DNA from: Nitrospira sp. | GTDB lineage: Bacteria > Nitrospirota > Nitrospiria > Nitrospirales > Nitrospiraceae | Direction of reading: 5' to 3' | Length of the DNA: 64,000 nucleotides | Assembly (NCBI GenBank): GCA_019636835.1 | Contig: JAHBWU010000004.1 | Span: 1 to 64,000, forward strand | Shown: piece by piece, positions 44,788-54,550 of the stretch | Layout of the letters: every line of letters starts with the position of its first letter | How positions within the stretch are numbered: position 1 is the stretch's first letter | Program-made: the position numbers and the translations under genes | The notes under the pieces: generated by a model | Database searches by the model: none | The model's input: the letters and a program-made list of their open reading frames with translations, nothing else | What the model was told of the DNA's origin: nothing

Positions 44788-45780
44788 TTACCATCGTACG
44801 AGCCCCGTTGCCCAAGTCAGTCCACCGCCGAAACTGCCGAGCAGAACCAGATCACCCGGTGAGATGTTCCCGCCGCGAACCGCGTCATCGAGCGCGATCG
44901 GAAGAGACGCTGAAGAGGTGTTGCCATAGCGTTCGATCACTGATGCCAATCTGCTTCGGTCGATACCCAAGCGATCGGCAACGTGAGACAAGATTCGACC
45001 GTTCGCTTGGTGGAGGACAACCTGTTTGAGATCTCCTGGACAGATGCCGAATTCTTTCACGATCTCCAGCACGGCCTGTTCAATCCGGCGAACGGCTATC
45101 CGAAAGAGCGAGGCTCCCTGCATGCGAAGCGTATGCTCCTGATTGCGCAATCCGTCGGATGACAAGGGCGTCCGTGATCCTCCGACCGGGACTCGAATGA
45201 GTCCATGGTGTGACCCATCGGCATACAACTTGATCCCAAGAATTCCTCGCCACTCAGGGCTTCGGTCCTCTTCCCCCCGTAGGATGACGGCTCCAGCCCC
45301 GTCACCGAACAACAGCGCCGTCGCTTCATCCTGAAGGTCGAGCGATCGAGACTTGACCTCAGAGGCCACAATAAGACAGGTCTTGGCCTGTCCGCTCTGA
45401 ATCATGGCCTGTGCCATTGAAAGCCCGTATAAGAATCCCGAGCAGGAGGCAGACACATCGAATGCCCCCACTTGTCTACATCCCAATCCTCGTTGGACCG
45501 AGCAGGCTGTTGAAGGAAACGCCATGTCAGGAGAGGTCGTGGAAAGAATGATGGCATCGATGGAAGAAGCCGCGCAATCCGCGGCATCAAGTGCCCGGCG
45601 TCCCGCCACAATGGCCATATCGGAAGACGCCTCGTGATCTTCAGCCCAACGACGGGTTCGAATACCGGTCAGCCGTTGGATTCGCGCTGGGGACAGTCTC
45701 AATTTAGGAGCTATCTCTTCGTTGGGTACGACCCGGGAAGGGAGATAACTCCCTGTTCCAATGACCCTTACTCGAATCAT
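44788..45780 (-). CDS. fabH: 3-oxoacyl-ACP synthase III FabH
   Basis: About 330 residues from ATG 45780. Catalytic triad: Cys113 (FDVSASCSGFLYG), His (VVLHQANGRIL) and Asn (RYGNTSSASLP). The GFGGGLTW-type C terminus is present as GSFGGGLTWATG. Starts fatty acid synthesis by condensing an acyl-CoA with malonyl-ACP. It stands alone here, without other fab genes. Divergent from bamD; the 153-bp gap holds both promoters. Confidence 0.9.
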   Translation of the reverse strand: MIRVRVIGTGSYLPSRVVPNEEIAPKLRLSPARIQRLTGIRTRRWAEDHEASSDMAIVAGRRALDAADCAASSIDAIILSTTSPDMAFPSTACSVQRGLGCRQVGAFDVSASCSGFLYGLSMAQAMIQSGQAKTCLIVASEVKSRSLDLQDEATALLFGDGAGAVILRGEEDRSPEWRGILGIKLYADGSHHGLIRVPVGGSRTPLSSDGLRNQEHTLRMQGASLFRIAVRRIEQAVLEIVKEFGICPGDLKQVVLHQANGRILSHVADRLGIDRSRLASVIERYGNTSSASLPIALDDAVRGGNISPGDLVLLGSFGGGLTWATGLVRW

Positions 45781-45933
45781 GTCCCTAACCACATCATCTA
45801 GACGAACAAAATTGTGCGTACGCCCAACGTGGGCCGCGATTATAGGGAGCATGAGGGGGTAGGTCAACTAAAGTGCCCGCAAACCGCCGGTGTCATTGCT
45901 TTTTGCCCATATCCTTGCTATCTCTATATCCCA

Positions 45934-46899
45934 ATGCATCCTCGATCCATTCGAATCAGTTCCAGTCCGTTATCAAGATCATCAGGCTTATGCCTGGCGA
46001 CGTGGCTCGGCGTTGGCTCGTTGTTCATGGTTTCATGCTCTGGCGATTTCTCGCCCGGCGACGTGCGAAGCGGGATCAAGAAAGCTCTGAGTGGCACCGA
46101 CGAGCAAATTTTTCTGGGAGATACGGTTGAAAACCACTACCACCCCAACGTCATCATGAAGCGGGGGGAGGCGTATTTTGAGAAAGAAGAGTATGCGGAG
46201 GCATTAGTCGAGTATAAACACTTCATGGAACTCCATCATAATCACGTTCTGGCCCCGTACGCGGCATTTAGGATCGGTGAAATTCATTTTAAGATGGCGA
46301 GAACCATCGATCGTGACCCTGAACCGATGCAAAAGGCCATTGCGGCATTTGAGCAGATGAGAAAAGAATTTTCCGGCAGCCGCTATGATAACCAAGCTCA
46401 GCAAAAACTCGAGGAATGCCACGATTGGATGGCTCAGATGCATCTCTTCGTGGGACAATTCTATTACCGACGAGGCTCCTACCTGGCTGCCACGCATCGG
46501 TTCCAGCAAATCTTAAAAAATTATCCTGATAAGCCCGCCGCCGCCGAAGCCTTGTACTCCCTCGCTAAGGCTCACCATGAAATGGGAGCCGACGATTGGG
46601 CAAGGGAGGATCTAATCGTATTGGCGGAAAAATATCCGAACAGTACGACCTCCGAGGCTGGAAAGAGCTTGCTGGAGAAAATCGGCGGGGCCCAACCAAA
46701 TACGCTCCTTGCTCAGAAGTCGGAATCGGTCCCCCTTTCCGACGCCGGCCCAGGGATGGTCCGAAGCAATCGGCCGGCCGCTAGTCCATCGGCAATCGGA
46801 ACGCTCGGCATTCCTCCGTCGCTCGAGTCATTCGGCGCTTCCGCTGCCACCACGCTGGGACAAGGCTTTACACCCTGCCGTCTTGGCGCTTGGTGCTAA
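45934..46899 (+). CDS. bamD: Outer-membrane assembly lipoprotein BamD, with C-terminal extension
   Basis: About 321 residues from ATG 45934. Signal with lipobox FMVSC. Five TPR-like units: GEAYFEKEEYAEALVEYKHF, APYAAFRIGEIHFKMARTID, QKAIAAFEQMRKEFSGSRYD, GSYLAATHRFQQILKNYPDK, EALYSLAKAHHEMG. BamD binds BamA on the periplasmic face of the outer membrane. The usual length is about 240-260; here a Ser/Pro/Gly-rich tail of roughly 65 residues follows the last repeat. Confidence 0.85.
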   Translation: MHPRSIRISSSPLSRSSGLCLATWLGVGSLFMVSCSGDFSPGDVRSGIKKALSGTDEQIFLGDTVENHYHPNVIMKRGEAYFEKEEYAEALVEYKHFMELHHNHVLAPYAAFRIGEIHFKMARTIDRDPEPMQKAIAAFEQMRKEFSGSRYDNQAQQKLEECHDWMAQMHLFVGQFYYRRGSYLAATHRFQQILKNYPDKPAAAEALYSLAKAHHEMGADDWAREDLIVLAEKYPNSTTSEAGKSLLEKIGGAQPNTLLAQKSESVPLSDAGPGMVRSNRPAASPSAIGTLGIPPSLESFGASAATTLGQGFTPCRLGAWC

Positions 46900-47026
46900 C
46901 CTCTCAATTAGCTGTCAGCACATAGACAGCCTAAAATTCCAAAAAATGGATTGAGGTGCTGGGTTTCAGCGCAATCTCGTTCGGCTGGAGGAGACTGGTT
47001 ACTGAAAGTTTATTGTGGATGACCGT

Positions 47027-47773
47027 CTACTGGCCTAGATACCAGCCGATCCCGTATCGCTCTAAAAAACTTGTCACCATGGTGAGCGAATTGGCGTAAA
47101 TCATCACGCCGACGAGGACCAGCATGACGCCACTCACGGTCGAAACGCCCCACAGATAGGCTCGCACTTCTTTGAAATAGGCGAGGAACCGATCGACGCC
47201 CAATGCCGTGAGGAACAGCGGCAGGCCCAACCCGAACGAATAAAATGCCAGCAACACGATTCCATTAAGAAGAGAGTCGGTCGTACTGGCATAGAGGAGA
47301 ATGGACCCCAACACCGGCCCGACACAGGGAGTCCAACCGGCGGCGAACGCGACACCGATCAAGAACGACCCCAGATACCCTGCCGGCCTATTGCGAAACT
47401 GGAACCGATGCTCCATTTTTAAGAACTTTAGGTTCAGAATCCCGAGCAGATACAGCCCGAACACGATAATCAACACGCCACCAATGCGGCGAATCAGGTC
47501 TTGATGGGAGATCAGGAGCTGGCCGAAAAAGCTGGCCGAGGCGCCGAACGCAATGAAGACCGATGAAAATCCCAGAATAAACAACAACGAGTTCAAGACG
47601 ATCGCCTTCTTGAACTTCACCCGTTCGGATGCGTCCGTCAGTTGCTCAACCGACAGGCCGGTAATGTAGGAAATATAGCTCGGCACCAACGGCAGCACGC
47701 ATGGCGACACAAACGAAAGAAGCCCCGCCGAAAAGGCGGCAATGAGCGAAATCTGTGGGATGGATTGTGTCAT
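47027..47773 (-). CDS. ccdA: CcdA-type membrane thiol-disulfide transporter
   Basis: 248 residues, six membrane helices. The two redox Cys are in LSFVSPCVLPLVPSY (helix 1) and AAGWTPCVGPVLGS (helix 4). CcdA carries electrons from cytoplasmic thioredoxin to periplasmic thioredoxin-like proteins for cytochrome c maturation. The adjacent thioredoxin-like gene (2 bp upstream) is the likely partner, which fits the many c-type cytochromes in the window. Confidence 0.93.
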   Translation of the reverse strand: MTQSIPQISLIAAFSAGLLSFVSPCVLPLVPSYISYITGLSVEQLTDASERVKFKKAIVLNSLLFILGFSSVFIAFGASASFFGQLLISHQDLIRRIGGVLIIVFGLYLLGILNLKFLKMEHRFQFRNRPAGYLGSFLIGVAFAAGWTPCVGPVLGSILLYASTTDSLLNGIVLLAFYSFGLGLPLFLTALGVDRFLAYFKEVRAYLWGVSTVSGVMLVLVGVMIYANSLTMVTSFLERYGIGWYLGQ

Positions 47774-47775
47774 GG

Positions 47776-48330
47776 CTACGACTTCATCAGTTCATGAATC
47801 AAGTCACGAGCCTCCGGTGAGTCCCAATCACGTGCACCGAAAATCTTTTGTCGCACGATACCCCGACGATCGACCATGAACGTGATCGGGATCGTTCGAG
47901 CGCCGTACGCCAAGCCCACGCGATATTCCGAGTCATGAAGAATGGGAAAGGTGAACCCCATTTCTCGCTGGAACGGACGGGTGACCGCCGCACCCTGTGG
48001 ATCCGTCGACACCGCCAGGATCTCGAACTCCCTTCGCGGCAACGTTCTATACAGCTGTTCCATCGCCGGCATCTCGACACGGCACGGCCCGCACCAGGTC
48101 GCCCAGAAATTGAGTAGGACGACTTTCCCCCTAAGCTGAGACAAGGTCATGACATTGCCGGTCAGGTCGCGCAGCGTGAAATTCGGCGCTTCGTCACCGA
48201 CTTGAACGACACCTCGTTCGAAACCCGGCCGCTTCTTTAATTGGGGTGATTCTGCTTCGGAGAAAGATGCCGTGCACAACGTCCCAACCACCATGAATAG
48301 ACAAACCAAAGCCGCTCGATGAAGTTTCAT
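47776..48330 (-). CDS. ResA/TlpA-like periplasmic thioredoxin
   Basis: About 184 residues from ATG 48330. Signal peptide (LVCLFMVVGTLCTASFSEA). Thioredoxin fold of the AhpC/TSA-Redoxin type: VGDEAPNFTLRDLTGNVMTL, active site FWATWCGPCRVEMP, cis-Pro region RTIPITFMVD. Expected to reduce apocytochrome c Cys pairs with electrons from CcdA. Co-transcribed with ccdA. Confidence 0.92.
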   Translation of the reverse strand: MKLHRAALVCLFMVVGTLCTASFSEAESPQLKKRPGFERGVVQVGDEAPNFTLRDLTGNVMTLSQLRGKVVLLNFWATWCGPCRVEMPAMEQLYRTLPRREFEILAVSTDPQGAAVTRPFQREMGFTFPILHDSEYRVGLAYGARTIPITFMVDRRGIVRQKIFGARDWDSPEARDLIHELMKS

Positions 48331-48644
48331 GCCAATACACAGATGGACACAATCTTCGCCTGCCATCAAAATAGCCGGAGCCGCTACGATCCAGCTCTCT
48401 TATTCAGCTATCGACAGATGCCCTTGCAGCGAAGGATATGTTACAAGTCCGCAAAAACCTGAGTCAAGCAAACGGCGAGTGATAAATCTCTTCCCCCTAC
48501 AATCGAAGTGATGGACAAAGCCGATTGATCTCTCTAGAATTGCCGAGGTTTGTGCGTGGTTTGTCAATCGGCACCACTCGTCACATCCACCATCAGCAGA
48601 CATTGCAACGCTGGTATTCCATAACCTGAACCCACGAGGGGCAT
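48331..48644. other. Divergent region between the thioredoxin gene and metK
   Basis: 314 bp with promoters for both sides expected. I looked for a SAM riboswitch before metK (SAM-I, SAM-II type P1/P2 pairings) and saw none. The metK ribosome binding site GAGGGG lies at the end. Confidence 0.4.
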
Positions 48645-49793
48645 ATGCGAGACAATTTCTTGTTTACTTCAGAGTCGGTCACTGAAGGACACCCGGATAA
48701 AATCGCCGATCAGATTTCCGACGGCATCTTGGACGCCATCATTGCTCAGGATAAATATTCCCGCGTCGCCTGCGAAACGATCCTGACCACCGGTATCGCT
48801 TTTGTGGCGGGAGAAATTTCCACCAAGGCCTATGTCGAAATACCGGACATTATCAGAGATGTCATCAAAGACGTCGGCTACTGCGATGCATCGTGGGGAT
48901 TCGACTTTCATACCTGCTCGGTACTCACCGCCATTCACCAGCAGTCCGGCGATATCGCGATGGGGGTGGATTCCGGAGGTGCCGGCGATCAGGGCTTGAT
49001 GTTCGGCTACGCCACCAATGAGACGGATGAGCTCATGCCGATGCCGCTCGTCTTGGCTCACCGGCTGACCAAGCGTCTGGCAGAGGTGCGCAAAAAGAAC
49101 ATTCTGAAGTGGGTGCGGCCGGACGGAAAATCCCAAGTGACGGTCGAATACAAAAACGGCAAGCCCGTGCGGATCGATACGATCGTCGTCTCCACGCAAC
49201 ACAGCCCTGAGGTGACCAACAAGCAGATTGAGCGCGACATCATGGAAAAAGTCATCAAGCCCGTGATGCCCAAGGGTCTCTATGATCCAACCGGCGTCAA
49301 ACATCACATCAACCCGACGGGTCGATTCGTGGTCGGTGGTCCAATGGGCGACACAGGCCTCACAGGCCGCAAGATTATCGTCGACACCTATGGTGGCCAT
49401 GGCAGCCACGGAGGCGGTGCCTTTTCGGGCAAGGATCCCACAAAGGTGGACCGATCCGCCTCCTATATGGCCCGCTATATTGCCAAAAATCTCGTGGCCG
49501 CCGACTTGGCCGACAAGTGCGAAGTGCAGCTGGCCTATGCGATCGGGGTCGCCGATCCCGTGTCCGTACTCGTCGACACCAAGGGCACAGAAAAAGTGTC
49601 GGTCGATATTCTCGACAAACTCGTGCGCAAGCATTTCCCTTTGACTCCCCGGGGCATCATCGATCATCTCAAGCTCCGGCGGCCGATTTTCCGCAAGACG
49701 GCGGCGTACGGACACTTCGGACGCAACGAGCCTGAGTTCACATGGGAAAAAACCGATAAGACGAAGGCCTTGCGCAAGGACGCCGGCCTGTAA
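48645..49793 (+). CDS. metK: S-adenosylmethionine synthetase MetK
   Basis: 382 residues. Motifs: [18 protein letters not shown], the ATP-site [12 protein letters not shown], and the P-loop [19 protein letters not shown]. Makes SAM from Met and ATP. Followed by a strong terminator and then ahcY, so the two SAM-cycle genes are neighbours but probably separate transcripts. Confidence 0.97.
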   Translation: MRDNFLFTSESVTEGHPDKIADQISDGILDAIIAQDKYSRVACETILTTGIAFVAGEISTKAYVEIPDIIRDVIKDVGYCDASWGFDFHTCSVLTAIHQQSGDIAMGVDSGGAGDQGLMFGYATNETDELMPMPLVLAHRLTKRLAEVRKKNILKWVRPDGKSQVTVEYKNGKPVRIDTIVVSTQHSPEVTNKQIERDIMEKVIKPVMPKGLYDPTGVKHHINPTGRFVVGGPMGDTGLTGRKIIVDTYGGHGSHGGGAFSGKDPTKVDRSASYMARYIAKNLVAADLADKCEVQLAYAIGVADPVSVLVDTKGTEKVSVDILDKLVRKHFPLTPRGIIDHLKLRRPIFRKTAAYGHFGRNEPEFTWEKTDKTKALRKDAGL

Positions 49794-49817
49794 GTGTCCG
49801 GAACGTAGAACGTCGGC

Positions 49818-49852
49818 AAAGGGGGACGGGTTCTCCACCCGTCCCCCTTTTC
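49818..49852 (+). terminator. Rho-independent terminator after metK
   Basis: GGGGGACGGGT-TCTCC-ACCCGTCCCCC followed by TTTT; 11 perfect GC-rich base pairs, flanked by AAA on the 5' side and TTTT on the 3' side. 25 bp after the metK stop. Confidence 0.9.
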
Positions 49853-49907
49853 ATGATGGCGCATGAGAACCATTAACCACTGACGGATGTCGATGAGCAT
49901 TTCTTAG

Positions 49908-51179
<1,272 letters not shown>

Positions 51180-51339
51180 CGGCGGGCCTGAGACTCGCTG
51201 TCGCTCCCAAGCTCTCGGAATGACCCTTCCGGCTTTCTGCGATGCGAACCTTCTGGAATTCCTTCATCTGCGGTCGCTTCGACAGCGACCGCAGTCCTTC
51301 AGTCAGTTCCAGCTTTCACATCTCCGGCGGCTCGGTGGG

Positions 51340-51386
51340 TCCCCATTCCTTCGCTAAGGTCGCTCCAGAAAGTCTCAGGCCCACCT
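51340..51386. repeat. 47-bp direct repeat, copy A (flanks the dioxygenase gene)
   Basis: TCCCCATTCCTTCGCTAAGG onward to CCCACCT. Matches 39 of 47 positions with copy B at 52759-52805; the shared core is AAGGTCGCT-n-CAGAA. The two copies bracket the dioxygenase gene. Confidence 0.7.
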
Positions 51387-51450
51387 GGGAGAAGAGCGAA
51401 GAAAGAGACGGCACTTGCGCGCCGCACCTGCGGAGGAGAGAAAAAGAATA

Positions 51451-51482
51451 GGCCGCCTGAGAAGGCGGCCTTTTTGTTTTTG
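51451..51482 (+). terminator. Rho-independent terminator between ahcY and the dioxygenase gene
   Basis: GGCCGCC-TGAGAA-GGCGGCC followed by TTTTTGTTTTT. The stem is perfect. The hairpin is 270 bp after ahcY and 53 bp before the dioxygenase start. Confidence 0.88.
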
Positions 51483-51534
51483 AGGCCGATTGCAATCCTG
51501 TCGAGGAATGGTAGAGTGTGGGCAAGGAGTCTCC

Positions 51535-52737
51535 GTGAAGTCCTCAATACCCCAGCCGTTGTCGCTTGAAGATTTTGACATCTCTCCTGAGCGAGGATTC
51601 CTGCCGTCGGATCCTTGCGAAACTCTGCCCGACTGTCCGGTGCTGAACCATCTGAGCCGTGAGATGCCGAAGCTGCTGAGCACGCGCCAGGTCCGGCAGT
51701 TTATCGACGAACAACCATCGTTGCTCCCATCCACTCCATCGAGTTGGCATGAGGCGGAATATCGAGCGGCAATGCGGATTCTTTCATTCGCCGGGCATGC
51801 CTACGTCTGGGAAACGCCGGGGCAACCGGCCGTCAAGCTCCCCTCCCACCTCGCAAGGCCTTGGTACGAGATAGCTCAGAAGCTCGGCCGTCCACCGGTA
51901 CTTTCCTACGCCTCCTATGCGCTGGACAACTGGCGCAGGCTTGACGGAACAAAACACATTCAGCTCGACAACATCGTGCTGCTGCAAAATTTTCTCGGTG
52001 GGCTGGATGAAGAGTGGTTCGTCGTCGTTCACATCCAGATCGAGCGACAGGCTGGTCCTGGCTTGGAAGGCCTGCTGCGAGCGATTAACGGAGCCTCGAA
52101 AGGAAAGAACGATGCGGTTTTATTGGGGCTACAAGACTTGGCGTCAGCACAAACCACCATGCGGGACACGTTGCTCCGCATGAAGGAGCGCTGCGACCCC
52201 TATGTGTATTACACCCGCGTGCGACCCTACATTCACGGTTGGAAGAATAGTCCGTCCCTGCCCGACGGTCTCATCTATGACCACGTCGAAGCCTATGCGC
52301 TACAGCCGCAACAGTTTCGTGGCGAGACCGGGGCGCAGAGCTCAATTGTTCCTTGTCTGGACGCAGGACTAGGCATTCGTCATGCACCTGACCCTTTGAC
52401 GGTGTACTTACAAGAAATGCGGGAGTATATGCCACCCCGCCACCGCGCCTTTCTTCAGGCATTAGAGAACCAGACTGATAGCCAAGGACGCGCCGTCCTT
52501 TCCGGCTATATCCATGATCGCAGGCAGAGTCACGCTGAACTATGGTCAGCCTATTGTGCTTGCGTTAGCCTGCTGGCACAGTTCCGGGAGATCCACATCG
52601 GCTATGCTGACAGCTACATCAATCGCCAGCATCAGACGAGTGCAACCAATCCCACGGCGGTAGGCACCGGCGGCACCCCATTCATGACATATCTACAAAA
52701 ACATCTGGACGAAACAAAACAAGCCATTGCGGTCTAG
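51535..52737 (+). CDS. Indoleamine/tryptophan 2,3-dioxygenase (IDO family)
   Basis: 400 residues from GTG 51535, chosen because AAGGAG lies 5 nt upstream. Matches animal and fungal IDO along the chain: LPSHLARPWYEIAQKLGRPP, VLSYASYALDNWRR, FRGETGAQSSIVPCLDAGLG, the proximal heme-ligand region YMPPRHRAFLQALE (His303, equivalent to His346 of human IDO1), and the C-terminal loop AVGTGGTPFMTYLQ. The predicted reaction is Trp (or another indole) plus O2 to N-formylkynurenine. IDO-type enzymes are uncommon in bacteria, which usually carry TDO (KynA). A formamidase-like cyclase lies at 54551. Bracketed by a direct repeat, consistent with acquisition. Confidence 0.88.
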   Translation: MKSSIPQPLSLEDFDISPERGFLPSDPCETLPDCPVLNHLSREMPKLLSTRQVRQFIDEQPSLLPSTPSSWHEAEYRAAMRILSFAGHAYVWETPGQPAVKLPSHLARPWYEIAQKLGRPPVLSYASYALDNWRRLDGTKHIQLDNIVLLQNFLGGLDEEWFVVVHIQIERQAGPGLEGLLRAINGASKGKNDAVLLGLQDLASAQTTMRDTLLRMKERCDPYVYYTRVRPYIHGWKNSPSLPDGLIYDHVEAYALQPQQFRGETGAQSSIVPCLDAGLGIRHAPDPLTVYLQEMREYMPPRHRAFLQALENQTDSQGRAVLSGYIHDRRQSHAELWSAYCACVSLLAQFREIHIGYADSYINRQHQTSATNPTAVGTGGTPFMTYLQKHLDETKQAIAV

Positions 52738-52758
52738 CCCCACTCGCGCGTCTGTGTA

Positions 52759-52805
52759 TCCCCATTCCCCCGCCAAGGTCGCTTCAGAATGCTTCAAGCC
52801 CACCT
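52759..52805. repeat. 47-bp direct repeat, copy B (flanks the dioxygenase gene)
   Basis: TCCCCATTCCCCCGCCAAGG onward to CCCACCT, 39 of 47 identical to copy A at 51340-51386. Starts 21 bp after the dioxygenase stop. Same orientation as copy A. Confidence 0.7.
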
Positions 52806-52990
52806 ATGAAAAAGTGTACCCTAGCATGGTTGAGAGCACTGTAAGATGAAGAAATGGCCCTCTTCAGAGGTGCTCAACACCAAGTGCCCTGACAAGATTC
52901 TTCTTGTTTGATCTTCATTCCTCACCACGGTATCCTCAGCCTCGTTTCAATCCCGCGCAACGTCAAAAACTCGTGTTAGTTCATTGAGCT

Positions 52991-53947
52991 ATGGCCAAGA
53001 AATCGAGAAAAGAGTCGGTTGATGCGATAGTTTTCTGTAAGGATGAGATCGACCGCATGCTTAAGAACTCTCAGACAAAAGCCATAATGCCAGTTATCAC
53101 CAGTGGCTTGCTACGTGAGTTTCTAACCACAGGCAAGCAGCTATTCACTGATTCTGAAATCGAAGCGGCCTACAAGGCAGCTGTTAAAGAATTGAAAGAA
53201 TTTCTTGGCCATGACGTATATATCGGCGGGAAATACTACGACGCTTATGGAAGTCGAATGTCTCGCTATGGTGTCCTGAAATCAGTCGGGCACCTAAGAT
53301 ACAAGCTATTGCCTCCTTACATAGATGTCGCAAAAACCATTCTTGATTGGATTCCGTTGCGAATTGAACAACACATAACAAGCCGTCTTGGAGTTGTTCC
53401 ATCGCTTCATGATGTGGGAACTCGCACGGCACTGGCTGCTGACATGTCCCGATTTCTGAACTTAATTCGCGAGCAGATCAGCAAAACGCCGGCCAATTTT
53501 GAGATTTTTAGTTTCGCCGTGTTGAAAGTTCACTTGGAAAAATTTGCTTGCAAGATCTATCGAGATACACGCACTGCTGCCCATGATCAAGGAGTTGATC
53601 TCTCAACCAATTTTGGCGTGGTTTACCAAGTTAAAAAACTTCGTATCCACACCGAACTAGAAGCCGCACAGGTATATGGTGAACTAAAGCGCAACTTCGA
53701 TAACGAGCGGATTCAGAACGGCAATGTCGTTCTGGTTATTGACGATGTCTCAAAAGAAATGAAGAAGTACCTAGTCGATATGAAGGTCCAACTCCTTAAG
53801 AAAGAGGATGTCGTAAAACTTGCCTTGAACTTTGATGATCAAGAAGACAGACAGAAGGTTTTACGAATTGTATACGAGGAATTCCGACGAGAGTATTCAA
53901 GCCGGATATTTTGTGAAGGGGATATCCAGCCAGCCATTGGGCATTAG
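52991..53947 (+). CDS. Predicted type II restriction endonuclease (PD-(D/E)XK, HaeII-like)
   Basis: 318 residues, all soluble. The likely nuclease centre is GVDLSTNFGVVYQVKKL, giving Asp203 followed ten residues later by Gln213-Val-Lys215, a D-x10-(E/Q)xK arrangement. Preceding YRDTRTAAHDQG and following RRNFDNERI-like charged text fit the HaeII restriction-enzyme family as I remember it; this needs a profile search. Base composition is clearly more AT-rich than neighbours, suggesting transfer. No DNA methyltransferase gene lies nearby. Converges with the next gene, sharing 4 nt of stop codons. Confidence 0.5.
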   Translation: MAKKSRKESVDAIVFCKDEIDRMLKNSQTKAIMPVITSGLLREFLTTGKQLFTDSEIEAAYKAAVKELKEFLGHDVYIGGKYYDAYGSRMSRYGVLKSVGHLRYKLLPPYIDVAKTILDWIPLRIEQHITSRLGVVPSLHDVGTRTALAADMSRFLNLIREQISKTPANFEIFSFAVLKVHLEKFACKIYRDTRTAAHDQGVDLSTNFGVVYQVKKLRIHTELEAAQVYGELKRNFDNERIQNGNVVLVIDDVSKEMKKYLVDMKVQLLKKEDVVKLALNFDDQEDRQKVLRIVYEEFRREYSSRIFCEGDIQPAIGH

Positions 53948-54237
53948 GGAAGCTCTACCTGCCCCACCAAATTCTCGGCCTTGCGAATAGCCTTTTCTTC
54001 AGACGAAAATCGCTCTTCATACTTCGTGGTGAAGTCAATGGGGTAGTTTCCCTCGATCACGCTAGTTGTCGCGCCACCCATCCCGTCAGCCTCAACTACG
54101 ACTATTTCATCTTCGAGTGAGCGAAGCGGTGACGAATAAACTACTGCACCCGGAGAACTGATCGCTAACTGACGGCGGATTGAGTCGATTTCACTCTGGA
54201 GACGACGGAGGCGCCGTAACTCTTGATATCGTTTCAT
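53944..54237 (-). CDS. Small coiled-coil protein of unknown function
   Basis: About 97 residues from ATG 54237 (GAGGTC 4-5 nt upstream). An N-terminal basic helix (MKRYQELRRLRRLQSEIDSI) likely forms a coiled coil; the rest is mixed acidic (SLEDEIVVVEADGMGG). The stop overlaps the nuclease stop in opposite orientation (TTAG). No family recognised. It could be a partner or regulator of the nuclease, but convergent orientation argues against a simple operon. Confidence 0.5.
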   Translation of the reverse strand: MKRYQELRRLRRLQSEIDSIRRQLAISSPGAVVYSSPLRSLEDEIVVVEADGMGGATTSVIEGNYPIDFTTKYEERFSSEEKAIRKAENLVGQVELP

Positions 54238-54550
54238 TTTTGACCTCGACAATCTTGTTCAAGAAGATTATCCATGGCGTTATATCGCCCGTTAAAATCC
54301 TGCTCTGGATCATCTCATGCCAGCCTCATACGCGGGTGTGAGTCACAAGTCAATCCCTTGTAACAAGGGATTCGATGAGCCGTTATGAATCTTCTGGGAT
54401 TTAAAAGCTGGTTCATCAACATGCTTTCTCTGGTCTGAGAATCCCGTCGATAAGGAAAAGTCCAATGGCCAAAAGTTGTCCCCTCGTCGTGGTAGGCACC
54501 GACCTCGCCGGATCACAGAAGCGAGCGACCAGTCTGTAGATGGGCAGAAG
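54238..54550. other. Intergenic region, nothing recognised
   Basis: 313 bp upstream of the coiled-coil gene and downstream of the cyclase gene (both minus). A minus-strand frame 54343-54597 overlaps the cyclase 3' end and has no support. No clear terminator or RNA. Confidence 0.35.

Larger units (their letters stand above)
51180..51534. other. Structured intergenic region between ahcY and the dioxygenase gene
   Basis: 355 bp holding a perfect hairpin CTGCGGTCGCT-TCGAC-AGCGACCGCAG (51268-51294), copy A of a 47-bp direct repeat (51340-51386), and a rho-independent terminator (51451-51482). No gene. Confidence 0.6.

Noticed and set aside
48500-48644. SAM riboswitch before metK
   Set aside because: No conserved SAM-I or SAM-II pairing or consensus sequence could be traced by eye.
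51268-51294. Perfect 11-bp hairpin as ahcY terminator
   Set aside because: No U-run follows; the hairpin at 51451-51482 with TTTTTGTTTTT is a better terminator. The first hairpin is kept only as a structural note.
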